DNA from: Tubiluchus corallicola
Lineage: Eukaryota; Priapulida; Priapulimorpha; Priapulimorphida; Tubiluchidae
Reading direction: 5' to 3'
Length of the DNA: 64,000 nt
Assembly (NCBI GenBank): GCA_030141605.1
Contig: JAQGDQ010000112.1
Coordinates: 440,501 to 504,500 of the forward strand
The notes beneath the pieces were generated by a model that saw only the letters and a list, made by a program, of their open reading frames with translations, ran no database searches and was not told the DNA's origin. A program made the translations under genes and the position numbers. How positions within the stretch are numbered: the first letter of the stretch is position 1; the number at the start of each line of letters is the position of its first letter. Below, piece by piece: positions 13,601 through 25,600 of the stretch.

Positions 13601-14779
13601 TACCTCTTTTTCTTGTGAAGCAAATTAAGTTCTAAAAATTTGTATTTCTGATGTTGTTCGTCTAATCTCCTCAACGCAACTTCTGCACTTTCATTTTCTG
13701 GTTCTTTCATAAAAGAATCAACATCTTCCTATTAAAAACACATAAAAGTACTAGAAGGGCTATGTATGTTTGGTTTAGTGCAATAAAGAAGAGTTATTCT
13801 GTGCTAGATGTATGACACTATTTTAAATTCTGATGAAAACACGGTTTAAAATTGTGCCTTGAAATGTGATATCATGAAACTAGAGGCACCAACAACAACC
13901 TCTAGTTCTACTTCAGTAAGTACATTTCACTGATCTACCAACCACATCATTTTCACTCAACAAGCCTCATTACAGTACAGACAAAATTTACACTTTTTGC
14001 ACCCTGTTTCTGAAAAACAGTTGACGACGACTCGTTATTTTGACTTAGGCTTTCCAGCCTTGAAAATACAGATAAGATAATATATGGATTGTTCGACGAA
14101 GAAGTGTTACGTAAAGTAAAAGAAAAGAAGGCCGTGTGGAGACACAGGCAAGATATGATCCAGACATTTAGAATGCTCACCAATACTCTAACTTCAGATA
14201 CATCACAGGACAACACGACATTCACTTAAAATCAATAAAAAATCTGTCTCAAAATGGGAAAGAACGCAAAATTTCTTTGCAGCTCGTATTGTAAACGCCT
14301 GGATCAAGCTTGCTGAGAATGTAGTGAGAGCTTCTTTAGTTCCTCAATTTAAAGCTCGATTCTGGGCCAATCACCCTCGGGAAAAATATATTGATCTCAT
14401 ACATCCGCAATGGTAACAATTTTTGAGGGAACCTGACACTATCCATCGTACAAGGAACACACTGATACTATCTTCCAGATCGTATCGTTAGTGCTACAAT
14501 ATTCAACATAAACAAAGAATCCAGAGAAAATTGGGGAGGGGGGTAAAAAGCGGTCATTTAATTTATGTTTAACACCTATCGCCCGGGCTTATAAATGCTG
14601 TAAGGAAAATAATGTCCCTAATTCTATAATATCGTGGGAGGACAAAACGCAGTAAGCCTATTACTAGCACACGCAGCAAAGCTTACCAAAAATTTAGCAG
14701 TAGGTATGCCTGCATTTGTTGATATTTCACCAGAATTATTTTGATTTTCTTCAGCAGAATTCATGTCGCCAGCAGCCAT
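10614..14779 (-). CDS. VBP1: VBP1 (PFDN3), prefoldin subunit 3
   Basis: Coding exons on the minus strand are 14779-14687, 13728-13604, 13061-12995, 11482-11384 and 10832-10614, giving 200 aa (human 197). Landmarks in order: an N-terminal NAGIPTAKFL; EDVDSFMKEPENES; the first coiled-coil helix LDEQHQKYKFLELNLLHKKK; LKGQIPDIKQTLDILKHLK; the beta-hairpin region TRFLLSDQLYCKAKVPPTD and VCLWLGANVMLEY; the second helix DLDFLRDQYTTTEVNMARV and FNWDVKRRQ; then a Ser/Asn-rich tail. Prefoldin is the cytosolic hexameric chaperone that hands nascent actin and tubulin to the CCT chaperonin, and subunit 3 is an alpha-class subunit. The chosen ATG matches the human start; upstream in-frame ATGs at 14839 and 14806 are possible. 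All introns are GT-AG. It lies in tandem with BUD13, 1.8 kb downstream of it. Confidence 0.95.
14200..14416 (+). mobile_element. C-terminal end of a non-LTR retrotransposon ORF, in VBP1 intron 1
   Basis: The frame reads TTRHSLKINKKSVSKWERTQ, NFFAARIVNAWIKLAENVV and FKARFWANHPREK before TAA at about 14416. This is the common tail of Jockey/CR1-type LINE proteins (NFFxxRVVNxWNxLPxxVV...FKxxL). It is antisense to VBP1, inside the intron between exons 1 and 2. The upstream RT core is absent, so it is a 5'-truncated copy. Confidence 0.75.
14500..14605 (+). repeat. LINE 3' untranslated repeat, paired with 2120-2225
   Basis: It contains AATCCAGAGAAAATTGGGGA, a G run, AAAAAGCGGTCATTTAA, CACCTATCG and GCTGTAAG. 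It follows the LINE tail at 14200-14416 at a distance expected for the same element's 3' UTR, and it matches the copy near 2120. This supports that both are tails of one LINE family. Confidence 0.55.
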
Positions 14780-15524
14780 TAGAATTACTACCAACCGTAC
14801 CGCCATCTCTTGGTAGCCAGTAACTAATCCGAAAAACATTCTTTACGACTAGTTTCATGTGGAACGCGGATTTAGGTGTAAGTCTTCAATTTCAAATTCC
14901 TGAATAGAATGAAGTTAAGCAAAATCTCTAATACATTGAGATACAAAAGTCGGATAGTTTGCAGTTAAGGAAAAATTGCAAAATTGATGTGCACCTTCAC
15001 AGATTATAAGGACTAAAATATGCTAATACAGTACTCGCAATGCATGAATGATGTGATTGAAATTAAAATTCAAATGAATCATTTGCTTGAGGTGTCGCTA
15101 CAATAGCAAATCTTACGCTACATAGTATTACATTATATTAATATTTACATAATATATATTTGCTGTGTATTATATTTGCAAAAGGAGAGCATTACTACTT
15201 CAAACCTCCAATTTCATATTCTGTCGTACGTTAACAGAAAGTAACATCGCCTAAATACAGCCATTAAATACAAATTTAAAGGAATCCATTGTTTTACTTA
15301 AATTCAAGGGTTAGACAAGTAACAGATAAAATCACATGGTACAATGAACAAGCATATAAACAAAAAAAATGAGTCATGTCGTGACTTTATTCGTTAAATT
15401 ATTGAATCCAATCATAACATTAATAAGTTTTAGTTCTATACATAAGCGATCTACGGCATTCACAAAACTGCAATTATTTTCTGGAATATGGTTTCTTTTC
15501 AGCACTCATGATTATGGGTCAGCA

Positions 15525-15882
15525 TTGAATTCGATTTGAACGAGTGTATTTTATTTCCAAATTGATTCGAACCTTAATTATAGATTCGAATAATTCTGGA
15601 TTTCAGTTACATACATTCCTTATCATTAAAACATTTGAAACAACATGCAACCGGCACAATTTAGCTGCAGTTACTGTGCACAATCTTTAAACAAAAACTG
15701 CAGAACAAAATCAAGTAATATGCATGATTTTCTGAGAACACTTTCTAAAACCTTGTCGAAAACCTTTAAAACTGAATTGGAATTCGATTCAGAATCAAAA
15801 ATGTTGAAATTCAGATTGATTCAAGTTCAAAAGACACAAATTTGATTCAAATTCGTTCTCTGGTAGTGAGTACTCACCCCTA
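15525..15882. mobile_element. hAT-like MITE with GATTCGAAT-rich ends
   Basis: Read on the minus strand, the right end starts TAGGGGTGAGTACTCACTAC followed by several GAATTCGAATC-like words. The left end has GAATTCGATTTGAACG. The same terminal pattern appears on the plus strand at 53265-53400. TAGGGGTG ends are typical of hAT-derived short elements. Exact left boundary and target duplication are not resolved. Confidence 0.5.
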
Positions 15883-15995
15883 CTTATGATAAACATGTTT
15901 GACCCTATGTTTAAAGAAATAATTGTAAAATTCAGATGACAGAACAGATAGTAGTAAATAAAGAAAAATAGATTTTTTTACGGTTATTCATTTTT

Positions 15996-16006
15996 TTTAT
16001 TTTATT
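15996..16006 (-). terminator. BUD13: Probable BUD13 poly(A) signals
   Basis: Two overlapping AATAAA hexamers on the minus strand (TTTATT on the plus strand at 15996-16001 and 16001-16006), about 0.6 kb past the BUD13 stop codon at 16616. Confidence 0.45.
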
Positions 16007-16615
16007 ACATACAAAACGTAACTGTCTACTTTCTTTACATGTACAACTGTGTACTGAAGAATAGATCTGCCTTTGTAACATTGCGGAAGTAAAACTTCAA
16101 TAACTTCCGAAAAATAATCTTACTCATATGACAAGTTCAATATCTCAATCTATAAAATTCCAAGAAATGTGTGTCATCTTCTTACACTACATAATATAGA
16201 TGTGACAATTTGGACAGTCACTTTATAGTCATTAATCCAAAAGCAATCTACATCACAATTTCTTGGCTGGTTACACCACTACACCGTGACTTGGCAGGTT
16301 ACCGAATGCTCACTGACCAAATAACCTTCTGAAATGACCATACGAGGTCGAGCAGAAATTCACCAATGCCTGCTGCCAACACCAAGAGACAATCAACAGA
16401 CCGCAGTTAAGTTCACCTACTGTTCCATTCTGCTAAAGTCAGAAAAAGAGATTCAAGGGTGAACTAGTATCAGTACTAAATGCTCTTATGAGTCCCTTTT
16501 GCAAAATGTGACTTTGAAAAGTTGCTCAAAACAGCATGGCTGCATTAGTCACAAAATTCACAACAAACTAACAGGTTGCACCTCTGCAACTCATTCGGTA
16601 TGTGATGAAACCACC

Positions 16616-19600
16616 TCACATGTCCTCAACACTCCACTTGTAAGCTTCAGTTTCTCTAGCCTTGCTGCTACCCATCCTATACAAGATTACATTAAAAAAG
16701 ATTAACATAACAAAATTATTGATATAAAATAATCACATAAATTATCCACATTTCTCACAATTTGCAAGGATTTTGATGTGTATTCTAATTTGCATTCTTG
16801 AAAAATGCTTGTCTAATCTTGTCTTGCCTTGTCTCGCCGTGCCTTGCCATGCCTTATCTAGTCTAGTTTTGTCTTGTCTTGTCTTGTCTTACCTTACCTT
16901 ACCTTGTCTTACCTAGAATTCCTTACCTTGCCTTGTCTTGTCTTACTTACCCTTGTCTTGCCTTCCTTTGTGTTACTTAGCATTGTCTTGCCTTCGCTTG
17001 CCTAGTTTTGCCTTGCCTTACCTTGCCTTCCCCTTGCTTTGTCTTACATTGATTGTCTAGTCTCGCCTTGTCTTGCCTTACCTTGTCTTGTCTTGCCCTG
17101 CCATGGCATTGTCTTGTATTGTCTTGTCTGAACTCATGCAACCTCCTCACCTTATCTAGCCTCATCTTACTTTATTATACCTTAACTTAACTTAACTTAT
17201 CTTACCTTACCTTACCTTACAATACCTTGTTTTATCCCATACTTATCACAACGACAGGCTTCTTAACCTCTCAGTCACCACACTGTCATTCCTGCAGTGC
17301 AATAAAGCATGGTTTGCAAAGACACTACAGACAAAACTTGAGTGTTCAAAATGTACAAGAAATTAATTTAAAACAACACAGCAAAATACAATCACATCCA
17401 GAAGATGTTCAACAAAAAGCTAGCTCAATAAAAATTTGGATTAATAAAAATGGTAATCTTTTTTTATATTAGTACCACTCCTATAAGCAATATTGAAGAA
17501 TAAAGTTCTGCAAAACTTGTACCTTTGAAAGAATTCTTTTTCGAAACCATTGGATCTGTCAACTCCATCCCAACGATATCCTGGCATTATGCCAAACCTG
17601 TTAGGTGGTGGTTGAGGTCCTTTGTACTGTGGCTTTTCTAGAAAATCATTGACATTATTTTTTCAAGATCAGTTCGTATTTTATGTATTGACTGAATTGG
17701 TAGCTGGCAGGATGAAAACCGAATGCAACTAACTAGTAACACAAAACTGTACTGAGAGCATAACAAACGTTATGTTACAAGGCCTGTTTCATTAACTACG
17801 GTTTACACAAGGGAAAACTGAGTTCACTAAATTTTGTTGGCACTTAGTTTAGAACTGGTTGGGGAAACTTGTGAAGTTTCACAGATTTCATAAAAGCCAC
17901 TCAGGAAAGTTATCAAATCTGATGTAGAACTTACAAGCTGTATTTATTTTTGTTGTGTTTCAATAACTAGCCAGCAATAAACTAGATCTGATAATGAATG
18001 TACACTAAAACATTGCTGACATTTAATTCAAACTTCCAGCCTTACATCTATAACACTATCGTAAGCTTATTACTCATTAACAATTAAAATTTTGTAAGTT
18101 TACTTTCAGATGTATTCATAAATAAACTTGTTCTTCTTACATCTATGCATGCTTACATATATTCATGGACGGACTAAGATTTGTGAAAAAGACACAAATT
18201 TATATGGTGATCTAAACTTCAACTAAATCATGATATACCATCAAAGACTAAGACAAAAGTAAAGACAACCTTTATTTATCGTCGCTCATTTAAACAGACA
18301 ACATTAGCTCTAACGGCTATTTAGGGACTTACACTTACAACAATACAGGTAAGTACGCAACACAAACTAATAACAAATAAGGCGTATGTCCTGACGTTGG
18401 CAGTCGCTATTCTCGAACTCAATTCTCTGTGGCTGCAGTCCTAAATCTAAACTACTCATCCACAAAACCCAAGGTGAAGAAAGATTGCACACATTTTACC
18501 TGGCAAGTCGTCGTTTCCTCGTTTGCTCTGCTTCTTCTTTATAAAAGCCAACATGGGATCACCCGCCCGCTCCTGTCCTCGCAGCATCTCATCCAGGTCA
18601 GCGTCATCACGGTAACGAGCTAGGGGTTTAGACATCTCATGGAGATCTTCTTCTAGTTTCTCTTTTTGCATTTCCTTCTGTTTAACACTGCAAGAAGAAG
18701 AGTAGCAAGCTACAGACAAGATGAAACAAGTTTAAGCAATATGCACATGACAATTTTATATACTGGCTGCCCTATAGTCTGTTCTCAAAGGAAAACAGAA
18801 TGATTCTTTGTATCCCAACCCATTTTAAAGTGTTGTGCAAAATATACATTTTAACAATAACAATACTGCAAAATACATTTCTAATAATTAGATAATAAAT
18901 TAAAAATTTAATTAATGGCAAGCAAGCCCAACTAGTGAATACATTACAACTGAACAAAATTTTCAACAGCAAAAATATTCCACGAGTGTGTTTCACGTGT
19001 TTGCAAAGGTGAAAATTACAGTGCTATAGTACGAGATTCAGTGTGAAAAATTAAAACATAGCAAATTTTAAGTTTGAAATTCAAATTTCAAATTTCCCGC
19101 TGTGCTCACGCACGAGTTCTCGAACGTGTGCACTATGTCACAAACGAGAAGTATAACACCTGCTTTTTATGCAACATGCTTCCGAAATGCAAGCACTAGT
19201 ACCCATCTAAGTAATGAATAGCAAAATGCACACAATAGGGAAGTACTAGCCACAGGAATGCAAAATTGTGTTTGTGGAGTAATAATTTCTTCGCACAAAT
19301 CATTCTTGAAAAATAGTACAGCTAGACCTCGTTGTAACGACCGTTTATAATGCCAATCTTGCTTAACACCAAAATTTTTACAAAAAAAATGCAGTCCCAA
19401 ACTAGGCAGTATACAGATGCTTGACTGTGTGTTCTCTTTCCACATTTTAAAGAGAAGATTGTTCTGATCGTTTAAGATTGAGTTCGGTTTTCCTTTAATA
19501 CAAACTACTTACATATTACATTGCAATAATTATGGATATCAATAGTATCATAGGTTTCATAAATCAGAAATTAATTGCAGGATTCAATTTGAAAGTATTG

Positions 19601-22600
19601 AAGGGTGTAAGATAATTTCTTAAAACAAATATAATTTTGTTACCTCAGTAAACTTCTCTAAGTGTAGTGAGAGTTCTGGTCAAATTTAGGAGTAAAACGA
19701 AATCAAAATCTTTTTAAAATGATACATTTCAAGGGAAATGAGTTGTAAAAAAAGCTGACATTATTCAAAGGATCAACTTTAAAAAATATCTGAAGAAACA
19801 GTCTGATAAACTCATTTAAAATCAAAAGGGGAAAAGATGGAAAACTCATGACAAGAAATTTCTTGATCTTGATTTACTTTTGCCAACGACATGTTAATTC
19901 TAATGCAAGACATAAATACAATTTAAACACAGACAAGTTTTGAAATGTCCAAGATGCTTGTCTAAACACACTTAGACATCCAAGTACGTTGTAAATATTG
20001 CCCACAATAAAAACAAGTCGGCCACCACTCACCCCTTTCCCCACTGCAAATATCTTCCTTCCTCTTCAGCTTTTTGCTTTTCTTCCTTCCGCTTTTCTCT
20101 TCTTTCAGCTTTAAAGTCTCTCTTTTTACCCGTTTCACGATCTCTGTAGATGGGTTTTGCCAGTTTGCCAGACAACGCAGGGTCCATCTAAAATTTAATG
20201 ATAAGTTTCGGGTACTGTTAACAAATGAAAGGCATCTTATACAGGTGTACTTAAAAGTGGAGTGGTCACATTTATTAAATGTACTAAATGTTTACACGAC
20301 ACTAATTAAAAAATTCTGTTTACACGGTGTAGCTATTTGAATACCACAAAATTTAAAATTACCCAGTGCTGAAAATGTTTGATGCAATAGTGCAGTAATA
20401 AAGGTGCTGGTAATTATGCAGGTGCTTGTTCATGCTGCTTAGTCCAGACAAGGCAATCCATACAGTATGCTGCTTAAACCATACAATATAGTCCAGACGA
20501 CATAACACCTTATTTGTCAATATGCCTTACTGTATATGCCACTAAGCAGCAAATCATACCAATGATTATGAAATGAAGAAGTCACAAATTTCCATCAACC
20601 TTTGACCGCGTAATTTGTTTGGAGTAGAGTGCCGCAAAAATATCACATCTCAAACAAGGCTTTAAAACTCAACTAGCAGCTTGTACTTTTTGCAGACTTA
20701 CAGTATTATACAAAAGTTTGCTTGTGTGTGAAGCCACCGCTGCCGCCGCCACCACTAGCACCAAGCACCACCACCGCCATCACTACTATTACTACCACCG
20801 CTAATGCCGCCACCGACGAAGACCACAACTGACTAGTTCTGCAAGTTCGGGGCTATTCACCTAAATACACCCGCCTCCCTAATTTGATATCATGGAAATG
20901 TCAGTGACCACCACAATCACAAGGTGGTTACTCTACTACCATAACAGCTACAGTGGGTCAAAACTAGAAATTAAAGCAAGTGGGTGTCCACTACAGCTGT
21001 TACACAACAGCACAACCTATCAACTGTTACCTGTCACCTGCTAGCAAGGCTGGCAGTATGGTGTGGTACGAAAAATACCATACTTCGTACCTCTAAAAAA
21101 TACCATACCGTAATTCCGTACCGTACCCACAAAATCAAATCGTATCATACCAGTACAATAAAATATCATACCGTAATTTTGTACCAAATTCCATACAAGC
21201 ACATGTAGGATCTAATACAAAAAAGATAAAGGATGGCATAAAAAATAATTGTAAAAATGATAAGTTTATCAATTATTGTTATGAATCTATGCGTACTATA
21301 AAAACAGAACTGCCGTTTGAACTTCCATGCTATTTATTTTAGGTTACAAAAGTTACATGAAATGACGCATGAAATATAATATTTTGAGTTGCTTTTTCTT
21401 AATAAATAATTTTGTGGCAGACACCTCAAGTTACGGTCATTAACTAATTTTTAATGCATGGCTGTCTAAAATTACATGCTCACTAGTGACAAATTCTTAA
21501 TGATGATGTAAGCTATGCAGGTTAATGTGTTAGGTCGAATTTCTTTCATTGACAAAGCAAATATTTAACTCAGACGTTGCACTCAAGCTATGTTGATCTT
21601 TTGAAACAACAAGGAATGTAAGTAAAAATTGCACACAAAAAAGGTGCAATTTTTTACCATGTACAGGACTGTACGTTTCTATACAATTGTGAGAAATAGC
21701 AGTTAAAGCAGTAGCGGTGTAACATGAATAGGTGTCAAATGGGGTAAGCAATAGACCCAGTTTGTTTACATACAACAACAAAGGTAAAGTAATTTACAGG
21801 AAAGACAACCGCAGCTTCTAAACAACTTGCCACTTTTTCATCCAAAGTGAACCAATCTACCTGTTTTGTTTGCGTGTGTTCTGTGTTAATTAGGAGAGAA
21901 CAATAAATCCCCACACGAGGCAAACAAGTCATCACGTTGAGTTGCTGACCATGGAAACGTTACAAGAAGCTGAGTAAAATGATACGTAAAAGGTATGAAA
22001 AAATACTGTAGTTTCATACAGTACTGTACTGTTGAAAAAAGACTACCATAATTTCATACTGTACCATACTGTCAGCCTTGCCTTCTGGAAAATTTAATTT
22101 CTCCTCACTTTTATAAACAATGTGACAAACACATAATCGTTGTTACTCCAAACAGCTGTGACTAATAGTTCTATCAATCTTGATAATAGCCAGTTTCTAC
22201 ATGAATTAAATACTCAAATAAAAGACACACTAAAAGTAAATAAATAAATAAAAATTTTATTTACCTCCTCAAAAAGTTTATCTTCTCGGGTTTGTGCCTT
22301 AGTATTCTCAGTTCTCATCAGTGAAGCGCTTTGTAAGCCGGCTTTGACACCAGAAGCCATTTTGGTTAATTTCCCAGGCTCTTCATCGCGCTTGAGTTCT
22401 TTTCTCCTAACCCGTGATTGGTCACTATCTGATTCATGTCGTTTCCTCCTAACTGGCGATTGGTCACTATCTGATTCGTGTCGTTTTCTCCTAACTGGTG
22501 ACTGGTCACTATCTGATTCATGTCGTTTCCTCCTAACTGGTGATTGGTCACTATCTGATGCATGTCGTTTCCTCCTAACTGGTGATTGGTCACTATCTGA

Positions 22601-25600
22601 TGCATGTCGTTTTCTGCTAACTGGCGAATGGTCACGACCCAACTTGTGTGGTTTTCTTCTTACTGACAAATGGTCACTATCAGATCTCTGTGAGGCTTTC
22701 CTGGCAAGAGACTGATTGTTATCTGACCTGTGAGGTTTCCTGATAGGCAATTGGTCATGGCTAAAACTATGCCTGTGGTCTACTGTAGTCAAGATTCGAT
22801 CATTGGAGCTAGGAAGAACTTTGTTGGTCGACCATTTTTTTAAGCCAGAGTCCCGCATTTTGTCTCTGTTGGACAAATCGTTATCTTTGTAACTATAATC
22901 TTTTGTTTTTGCTAGTGCCTGGTCACTGGCAGAATGTTGCATATGCGGTTGGCCACTGTCCAAGTTGTGGCATTGTTTTCTGACAGGTGATTGGTCACTG
23001 TCAGATCCATGATGTTGTTTTCTCAGAGGTGACTGGTCACTGTCCGAATCAGGACATTTTCTAACAGGTGATTGGTCACTGTCTGAATCATGACGTTGTT
23101 TTCTGACAGGTGATTGGTCACTGTCAGAATCATGACGTTGTTTTCTAACAGGTGATTGGTCATCGTCAGAATCACGACGCTGTTTTCTAACGGGTGATTG
23201 GTCACTATCAGAATCACCATATTGCTTTTTTAATGCTGACTGATTTGCATTAGCACCATGAGTTCTCTGCTTAGCAGATAAAGCAGCATTAATATTATCC
23301 TCCTTGTCAGCTAAAAATAAAATGTTTGATGTTTCATGTTTGCACTTAGATCAAATGACTCACTGATAGTCTGTTGATTCGTAGTTGATTACCAGTTGTC
23401 TGTATTGACTTCTAGTTAACATCATATAGAAACTGAACTTTGGTACCAACAGGCACTGCAGAATGAAGCACAAGGTAATCAGCTATACTACTCACATGTT
23501 TTCATTCCGTTTGTTTATTGTACAAAAACCTTTGTTCAATTGCAAGTAAAGCTTTAGTTGTGAAAGGCTTAGGCTCTCCTTGTTAAAGTTATAGTCTAAA
23601 GGAAAACAGGATGATTTTTTATGTCCTACCCAGTTTTGAAGTGTGGTAAAAAGTATACATTTTAACATCAGTAATACTGCAAAACCATTTCTGATAACTA
23701 CATAACAGATTAAAAACTTAATTAAAGGCAGACTAGCCCAACTATTGATGACATCACAAATGAACATAATTTTCAACAGCACAAAACTTCTATGAGTGTG
23801 TTGCACGTGTTTGTGAATGCAAAAACTGAAGTACAGTGCTACTATATGAGATATACTAAAATTCTGCAAGTTTTCGAATGTTTGTACTATGTTAAAAATA
23901 AACTCCTCTGAACTGAGAGGTACAACACCTGTTTTTTTGGAAACACATTTTTGAAATGCAGGCAGTAGTGCCCAGCTAGCTAAAGAATGGTGAAATGCAT
24001 GTAACAGCAAGGAATTAGCCGCGCGAATGTGAAATTGAGTTTGTTGGATAATAATTCTTTCACGTAATAAGTCATTTTTGGAAAAATAGTATGTTCCTTT
24101 TGAATATTTTAAAGAGTAGGTTGTTTAAGATTGAGTCTGGTTTTCCTTTCGTGGCTCTCAAAACAATAAACGCTTTCATTTTACATTTCACAAAGTTGCA
24201 AAATGCCTTTACATGTTAATTACTTTCCATTTAATCCATACCTATAGTTTTCCAACGTGGATCTGCACGATATGCTTCCAGTTTTTTCACGTGCTCTGGT
24301 CTTTCATCTATGACAGCAGCAATCTAAACATTGATTAGAAACTAGTACGAATTTGCAAAGCAAAAGTCACTGATGTTATCAGCATCCTAAACTTTGGCAA
24401 AATATTTCACAAAATCAGTAAAGAAAATGATATAAAAATAATATCGTAATAATTAAGCAAATTTATCTTTCAACAATGGTAATACGTTCCAGTAAACACC
24501 TCAATTGCAACTCAAATTCAGAACACTCAAATGCCTTTTTTCTCATGCAGTGTGCAAATTTCCTTTAATTTTACAAAGAAAAAGAGGAATGTTATATAAG
24601 AGAACTATGTCCGACTCCTATCGGCCAAGGCTTGTATAAGCAGTGTGCATAAAAATGTTGCTTTTTACTATCAACATTACTTACCAAGGGAGCTTCATCT
24701 TCATCATCTTCATCAGAGTTTACTTTTCCATTGTCGGGTGGCGTAGAAATCCTTAAATCAACGTCAGCATCAACAATTGTTAACCTGTAAAAACAACATA
24801 AGATTTAACACAAAACAAAATTCTAAAAAGCATGATAAGCATGTGCAATACAGTAAGTCCTCGCTTAATGACGTTTCGTTTTAACGACGCTAAATATTTA
24901 ACACCCTTTTCTCACTTAACGGTGCATTTTTCATTTTCACCATGATTTTTTCGGAAACCCATTTTTTATTTTATCAACAACATTTTTTATTGTAATTATT
25001 TTAATCTAAAGATACCTAGCAACATGAAACAGTACGATTTTCATTTATATTATCGCTTCCTGACTGAATGTTAGCCAGTGTATAAAGAGAGAGTTGTTTG
25101 CAGGCACCTGGAAGCAAACTATGCAAGGAACTTTAACTGCAACCTGTTGGTATAGCAACCAATATTTAGACCAAATTGTCTCAAGATCTTCCTGACCTTA
25201 GCATTTACTAGGCAGTATACAACCCATAACTGCATAGTCAGGGCTTCAACGTTAATGCCAGCTAGGCATTTTTAAGAATTATATGGGTAGTTTTAAGAAA
25301 TCAGAAAGAAAGAAAGCATTTAATTTATATGAATTAAGTAGCACTGATTTTTGCCTCTGGAACGTATCTCAATTCTTTTACATTACTTTCTATAGACGTC
25401 TTGGTTTCGTTTAATGACGTTTCACTTAATGTCGCATTTTGCTGGAATGCATTAGTGTCATTAAATGAGGACTTGCTGTATTTTGAAAGTTTATCTAAGG
25501 CCTAAGCTATATTTATAGCAGTTTGTGAAATTTAAGGATGTACAAAATTTTATAATACATCTACCTTGATTTGCCCTGCTGCTCAGTTGATTTCTTTTTC

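Larger units (their letters stand above)
14780..16615. other. Spacer between BUD13 and VBP1
   Basis: Holds the VBP1 upstream region (14780 to about 15300), a hAT-like fragment (about 15525-15882) and the BUD13 3' UTR (16615 down to about 15990). No exon recognised. The sequence just upstream of the VBP1 ATG, 14780-14880, is less AT-rich than the rest. Confidence 0.45.

Noticed and set aside
16977-17165. 62-codon minus-strand ORF rich in Arg, Gln and Lys
   Set aside because: It is a translation of the pentamer array; codon content is dictated by the repeat.
22344-22715. 123-codon plus-strand ORF with periodic [14 protein letters not shown]
   Set aside because: It is the antisense shadow of the BUD13 repeat exon; the 42-base period keeps all frames open.
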